From Myxococcales bacterium (GTDB lineage Bacteria > Myxococcota_A > UBA9160 > JALSIO01): a stretch of 8,762 bases of DNA. The position numbers and the translations under genes were made by a program. The stretch lies in contig JALSIO010000779.1 of the NCBI GenBank assembly GCA_026989995.1, positions 1 to 8,762 of the forward strand. The letters run 5' to 3'. Position 1 is the stretch's first letter; every line of letters starts with the position of its first letter. This document shows, one piece after another, positions 5,173 through 8,762 of this stretch. Under the pieces are notes generated by a model that saw only the letters and a program-made list of their open reading frames with translations, made no database searches and was not told where the DNA came from.

Positions 5173-6347
5173 ACGGGTCCGGCCGCGCGCCGGCGCGGCC
5201 GGCTCGAGGCCCGGGCCCCGGGAACCGCGGTGCCGCGGGCCGCACTGCGCCTCCCTCCGAGCACCTCCCGCCGGAAGGCTTGCACGAGCGGGATCGCTTC
5301 GAGCCAGGCACTGGCATCGGCCCGCGACGGGTCCACCGGACTCGGCGCGCCGGCGAAGCCGGCGGGGATCTGGCTCACCCGTTCGGGGGGCTCCACGGTC
5401 TCGTCCATGTAGTGGTACTCGTAGCCCGGGACGAGGAGGTCGTCGTCCACGCGCGGGGTCACCGGACGGACGGCGTAGGAGGTGATCTCGGGCCGCGTGG
5501 ACTGGCAGGATCCGATCCAGACCTGCCGGGGCCCCGCGAAGAAGAGGAACTGCACTTCGCGGTTGTGCGAGACGATCCGGAAGCGCCGCACCATCCCCCC
5601 GTAGAGGCGGCTGGGAAAGGCGCTCCGCTCCACCACGCCCCGGCGGAAGTCGGGCTCGTACCCCGGGACGATGCGCAGCGAGCGCGGATCCCCGCGGCGG
5701 GTGAACCGCGCAATGGGACGGCCCCCGTGGATGCGCCGGGCGGGATCGGCCTCGGCGCGGCGGCGGGGAGCGGTGAAGTCCCGGTAGGGCGCGATCCGGT
5801 CGTCGGGTCCGCGCCGCAGCAGGAGCTCCGGTGCCCGGTCGTCGCGGGGGATGCGCCTGCGGCTGCGGTTGGCCTGTTCGAGCGCGGTCTGGATCTCGAG
5901 GGGGAGGTCCGCCGTGGCCTCGTCGGACTCGATGCGGCGGTGGCGGCCGCGGCCCACCACCCGCACGTCGCCCTTGCCGATCCAGTTCTCCCGCTCCGAG
6001 CGCACGAGGTGCGAGGCCACGCGCCACACGAGCGAGACGTCCTTGTAGAAGAGGCGGGGCAAGACCAGGCGCCGCTCCCTTCCGCGGAGTCGCCAGAGGT
6101 AGGCGACGAGGAAGCGGATGTCCGGATTCTGGCGTGGCCCGGTGAGAAAGACGACCCGGTCGAAGAGCCGGAGCTCGAAGCGCGGGAGATAGCCCTCCCG
6201 GAGCAGCCGCTCCGGACGGTCCCGCGCGGCGCCCGCAGGGCGCAGTTCCGCGCCTCCCTCGACGAGGGCGCGAAAGCGCGCCGCCACCCGGCGCGGCCCG
6301 TGGGGGGCAAGGGTGACGCTCGGGTAGACCCCGGATCCATCTTTCAC
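5169..6347 (-). CDS. Conserved-looking protein of unknown function (392 aa)
   Basis: I do not recognise the family. GTG 6347 is taken as the start because AGGGGAG (6354-6360) lies 6 nt upstream, the same ribosome site as the CoA-transferase gene; a longer reading to 6536 adds only Arg/Gly-rich sequence. The product is hydrophilic with no membrane segment or signal peptide. Segments that look conserved are LPRFELRLFDRVVFLTGPRQ (54-73), PRLFYKDVSLVWRVASHLVR with ENWIGKGD (97-127), SDEATADLPLEIQTALEQAN (141-160), RIPRDDRAPELLLRRGPDDR (165-184), RIHGGRPIARFTRRGD (205-220) and VPGYEYHYMDE (306-316). The last 28 residues are low-complexity and basic. It ends convergently against the GFA gene and is divergent from the VanZ-like gene with 116 bp between. 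Coding is well supported; no function is proposed. Confidence 0.82.
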   Translation of the reverse strand: MKDGSGVYPSVTLAPHGPRRVAARFRALVEGGAELRPAGAARDRPERLLREGYLPRFELRLFDRVVFLTGPRQNPDIRFLVAYLWRLRGRERRLVLPRLFYKDVSLVWRVASHLVRSERENWIGKGDVRVVGRGRHRRIESDEATADLPLEIQTALEQANRSRRRIPRDDRAPELLLRRGPDDRIAPYRDFTAPRRRAEADPARRIHGGRPIARFTRRGDPRSLRIVPGYEPDFRRGVVERSAFPSRLYGGMVRRFRIVSHNREVQFLFFAGPRQVWIGSCQSTRPEITSYAVRPVTPRVDDDLLVPGYEYHYMDETVEPPERVSQIPAGFAGAPSPVDPSRADASAWLEAIPLVQAFRREVLGGRRSAARGTAVPGARASSRPRRRAAGPV

Positions 6348-6463
6348 GCCCCACTCCCCTGCCGGGCCGGATCGGATCCGGACCGGGCCCGCCACCCCGG
6401 CTCGCGCCGCACCCCCCGCGGCGCCGGTCCGCACTTCGGTCCGGCGACCCCGGCGGCCCGGGC
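6348..6463. other. Divergent intergenic spacer, presumed to hold two promoters
   Basis: These 116 bp separate the starts of the leftward 392-residue gene and the rightward VanZ-like gene, so both promoters should lie here or slightly inside the genes. I see no convincing -35/-10 pair in the GC-rich sequence. CGGTCCG occurs twice in direct orientation (6425-6431 and 6437-6443), 12 bp apart. The only recognisable signal is the AGGGGAG ribosome site of the leftward gene at its left end. Confidence 0.3.
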
Positions 6464-8038
6464 GTGATGCCCCACCGCGAGCGCGCCGGGCACCGCGAAC
6501 CCGCGACGCGGGGCTCCGGGGCCGGAGGGGCCACAAGCATAGGACCCGGAAGCGAGGGCGCCGGGCCCGCGCCGAGACGGGCTGCGGACCGCGCCAGCTC
6601 CGAAGGAACCGGCGGACCGGAACGCGCCCGCGGTGGCGGGCACCCGCCCTGGCTCGCGGTGTATCTGCTGCTGCTGCTCGCGGGCACGCTCACACCCTTT
6701 CGGATCCACTGCGTGGCCCTGCGGTGGGAGCTGGGCGCCTCGCCGGGCGACATCGTGGCGAATGTCCTCCTCTTCCTCCCGCTCGGGGCGGCGCTCGCCC
6801 CGGGCGGGCTGCTGCGCGTGGCCGCCGCAGCAGCAGCCCTCTCGGGGGCGATCGAGGTCGCCCAGCTCTGGCTCCCCCGCCACCCGAGCCCCTTCGACCT
6901 CCTCCTGAACGTCGCCGGGGCGCTCGCCGGGGCCGTGGCCAGTCGATCGCTCCGCGCCGCCGTGGCTCGTGTGCTTCGCACGCGCGTCCTGCTTCCCGTG
7001 TGCGTACTCGGCCTCGCGGCCCTGTCGCTCGCACCCCGGGAGTGGGGAGCCACGGACTTCCGCAACTGGGAGCCCGAGTTCCCGTTGCTCTTCGGAAACG
7101 AGGCGACCGGGGACCGGCCCTGGACCGGGCGCCTGTTCGAGGTGGCCCTCTACGACCGGGCGCTCGAGTCCGCACCAGCCGGCCCGATCGGGCCGGATCC
7201 GCCGGGATACCGGGACGGCGGGCCCGTGCTGTGGCTCGACTTCTCGGGAACGGGACGGGGCGTCCTCCAGCTCCCGGGGCGCCGGGAGGTCCTGGAACTC
7301 GCCGCGGTGCTGGAGCCCGCGCCGCGGCCGGGTGGGCCGCTCTGGCTGCGGGGCCGCGCGGTACGGCTCCACCCGCGCATCGCCCGGGCCCTCGGCGAGC
7401 ACCTCCGCCGACGGAGGGAGCTCAGCGTGGTGGCGCAGGTGGCCTTCGACGACCCGAACGCCGACGGCCCCGCCCGCATCGTCACCTTCTCCCGCGACCC
7501 TTCCAACCGGAACTTCACCCTGGGGCAGCGGCGAAGCGATCTCGAGTTCCGGGTGCGGACGCCGGCCACCGGCCCGAACGGCCATCGGCCTGCCGCCCGG
7601 ACTCCCCACGGCCCGCTCCGTGCCGATCCCGGTACGGCGCACCCCCGGATGGTGGCAGGAATCTTCGACGGCCGGCGAAGCTGGATCGCGGTGGAGGGTC
7701 GGTGCGCCGGGGATGCCTTCCCGGAGCTGGCCGCGCTGCCCGAATGGCGGGGCGACCTCGTCCACCTGACCGTGGCGCTCGGCACGGCGCTGCCGGCGCT
7801 GGCCGCGGGCCTGCTCGCCCGCCGGCGACGTCGACGCGTGGCGCTCGGGTGCCTCGGAGGGCTCACCGGGGCGGGCACCCTGTGGTGCTTCGGAACCTGG
7901 CAGGGCCTCGAGGCGTACGACCCGATCGCGGCGGCCTGGGCCGTGCTCGCGCTCCTCTCCTGCCTGCCGGTCCTGCTTCGGCCAGGCGACCCGCAGGCCG
8001 CGTGCACCGAACCCCGAGCCCCCACTTCGATACCCTGA
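6464..8038 (+). CDS. VanZ-like membrane protein with LamG/concanavalin-like insert (524 aa)
   Basis: After a low-complexity N-terminus (1-60) come hydrophobic segments at about 64-80, 94-113, 116-137, 143-161 and 174-190. They carry the VanZ-type pattern: GDIVANVLLFLPLGAAL (95-111), then EVAQLWLPRHPSPFDLLLNV (131-150). Residues 205-412 are soluble and look like a LamG/concanavalin-like jelly roll, with FEVALYDRAL, an LSVVAQVAFDDPNADGPARI strand region and DGRRSWIAVEG. Further membrane segments follow near 432-452, 459-475 and 486-505. The insert probably lies outside the cytoplasmic membrane and may bind glycan. VanZ itself gives low-level teicoplanin resistance, but most homologues have no known role, and resistance should not be inferred. 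The start is uncertain: GTG 6464 or ATG 6467, both without a clear ribosome site; residues 1-60 have weaker codon bias than the rest. Confidence 0.8.
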   Translation: MMPHRERAGHREPATRGSGAGGATSIGPGSEGAGPAPRRAADRASSEGTGGPERARGGGHPPWLAVYLLLLLAGTLTPFRIHCVALRWELGASPGDIVANVLLFLPLGAALAPGGLLRVAAAAAALSGAIEVAQLWLPRHPSPFDLLLNVAGALAGAVASRSLRAAVARVLRTRVLLPVCVLGLAALSLAPREWGATDFRNWEPEFPLLFGNEATGDRPWTGRLFEVALYDRALESAPAGPIGPDPPGYRDGGPVLWLDFSGTGRGVLQLPGRREVLELAAVLEPAPRPGGPLWLRGRAVRLHPRIARALGEHLRRRRELSVVAQVAFDDPNADGPARIVTFSRDPSNRNFTLGQRRSDLEFRVRTPATGPNGHRPAARTPHGPLRADPGTAHPRMVAGIFDGRRSWIAVEGRCAGDAFPELAALPEWRGDLVHLTVALGTALPALAAGLLARRRRRRVALGCLGGLTGAGTLWCFGTWQGLEAYDPIAAAWAVLALLSCLPVLLRPGDPQAACTEPRAPTSIP

Positions 8039-8081
8039 CGGCCCCGGCGGGGCACCGTCGGGGCCCTGGAGGTGCCACGTC

Positions 8082-8762
8082 CTGGAAGTCGCGGGCGGCC
8101 CCGAGCGTGCCGGCCAGCCGGAAGGCCGGAGGACACGGAACCGGCTCGCGCTCGCCGCACTCGGCGCGGCCACGGTCGCCGCCGCGCTCCTGCGCTTCAC
8201 GCGCCTCGACGCCCTCTCGCTCTCCGGCGACGAGGAGACCACCACCCTGGCCGCGGAGGCCCTCCTGCGGGGCTGGCCGCCGACCCTGCCGGGCGGGCTC
8301 GTCTACCTCCGCGGGCTCCCCTTCACGATGCTCGAATCCCTGGTACTCGGCGGATTCGGCTTCGACGAGCTGGCACTCCGCGGTGTCCCCGCGCTGGTCG
8401 CCCTGCCGCGGGTTGCGATCGCATTCTGGCTGGCCCGGGCGGTGCTGCCGCGGGGGTTCGCGCTGGTGGCGGCCGCGCTGGTGGCGGTGGCCCCCCTCGA
8501 CGTCGAGCTTTCGCGCACGGCCCGGATGTACTCGCTTTTCATGACCCTCGACGGGCTTTTCCTGGTGGGGGCGATGGAGCTCGCCCGCACCGGCCGGGGC
8601 GCCCTCCGCGCCTCGACGTGGGGAGCCCTCTCGCTGGTCACCCACTCGCTCACCGCCCTGCACGCCCCGCTGCCGCTCCTCGCCCTGTTTCGGCGCGCCG
8701 TCCCCGCCGACGGCCGTCCCGGCGGCTTCGCACGCCTCGCGCTGCGCGTCGCCGCGGTAACC
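8082..8762 (+). CDS. GT-C (PMT/ArnT-type) membrane glycosyltransferase, 3' end outside the window
   Basis: Such enzymes transfer sugars from polyprenyl-phosphate donors on the outer face of the membrane. The frame is open from 8082 to the right edge (227 codons). A first hydrophobic helix (about 22-38) leads to LSLSGDEETT (45-54), where Asp50-Glu51 fit the acidic pair in the first extracytoplasmic loop of GT-C enzymes. Further hydrophobic segments follow, then SRTARMYSLF (144-153), which resembles the Arg-x2-Arg-x-Tyr motif common in PMT/ArnT-like proteins. No ATG, GTG or TTG lies in frame between the upstream stop at 7767-7769 and an internal ATG near 8315, which would discard the first helix. 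CTG 8082 is proposed because GGAGG (8068-8072) lies 9 nt upstream. It follows the VanZ-like gene by 43 bp and is probably co-transcribed. The sugar and acceptor are unknown. Confidence 0.78.
   Translation, partial: MEVAGGPERAGQPEGRRTRNRLALAALGAATVAAALLRFTRLDALSLSGDEETTTLAAEALLRGWPPTLPGGLVYLRGLPFTMLESLVLGGFGFDELALRGVPALVALPRVAIAFWLARAVLPRGFALVAAALVAVAPLDVELSRTARMYSLFMTLDGLFLVGAMELARTGRGALRASTWGALSLVTHSLTALHAPLPLLALFRRAVPADGRPGGFARLALRVAAVT

Noticed and set aside
4744..7065. 773-codon minus-strand open frame spanning the GFA gene, the unknown gene and the VanZ-like gene
   Set aside because: It crosses three better supported genes in both orientations and translates to Arg/Pro/Gly-rich sequence without motifs.
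6344..8245. 633-codon minus-strand open frame opposite the VanZ-like gene
   Set aside because: The plus strand encodes recognisable VanZ helices and a soluble domain; the minus reading is biased low-complexity sequence.

Overview
The window is very GC-rich DNA (by eye roughly three quarters G+C, not computed) with strongly GC-biased third codon positions. It looks like a piece of a free-living bacterial chromosome. The gene families (type III CoA-transferase, cyclase/kynurenine-formamidase-like enzyme, GFA-fold protein, VanZ-like membrane protein, GT-C glycosyltransferase) fit a high-GC proteobacterium, a deltaproteobacterial or myxobacterial-type lineage, or an actinobacterium. There is no rRNA or other marker to decide. 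I see no tRNA, rRNA, CRISPR array, transposase or phage gene.

Left part (1-2504, minus strand): an incomplete two-domain CaiB/BaiF (family III) CoA-transferase runs off the left edge. Upstream of it lies a small uncharacterised membrane protein (2058-2504), and a perfect 12-bp inverted repeat sits between the two. Next comes a 595-bp stretch without a confident gene (2505-3099). It holds a perfect CRP-type palindrome (TGTGA-N6-TCACA, 2547-2562), a possible rightward -10 element, several hairpins, and an in-phase 27-bp tandem repeat (about 2764-2898) that can be read as nine-residue repeats on either strand.

Middle part (3100-5172, plus strand): a conserved protein of unknown function is joined by a 4-base stop/start overlap to a metal-dependent cyclase-family hydrolase. 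A GFA/CENP-V-fold zinc protein follows after 139 bp. The divergent CoA-transferase unit and this unit flank the CRP-like region, so they may be co-regulated parts of a small-acid or aromatic catabolic locus. That link is inference.

Right part (5169-8762): a 392-residue conserved-looking protein of unknown function on the minus strand converges on the GFA gene. The two genes share one CTAG, which supplies a TAG stop on each strand. Divergent from it is a plus-strand pair: a VanZ-like membrane protein with a predicted LamG/concanavalin-like insert, then a GT-C (PMT/ArnT-type) glycosyltransferase that runs off the right edge and appears to lack an ATG/GTG/TTG start. This pair suggests a cell-surface glycan function unrelated to the left-hand catabolic genes.
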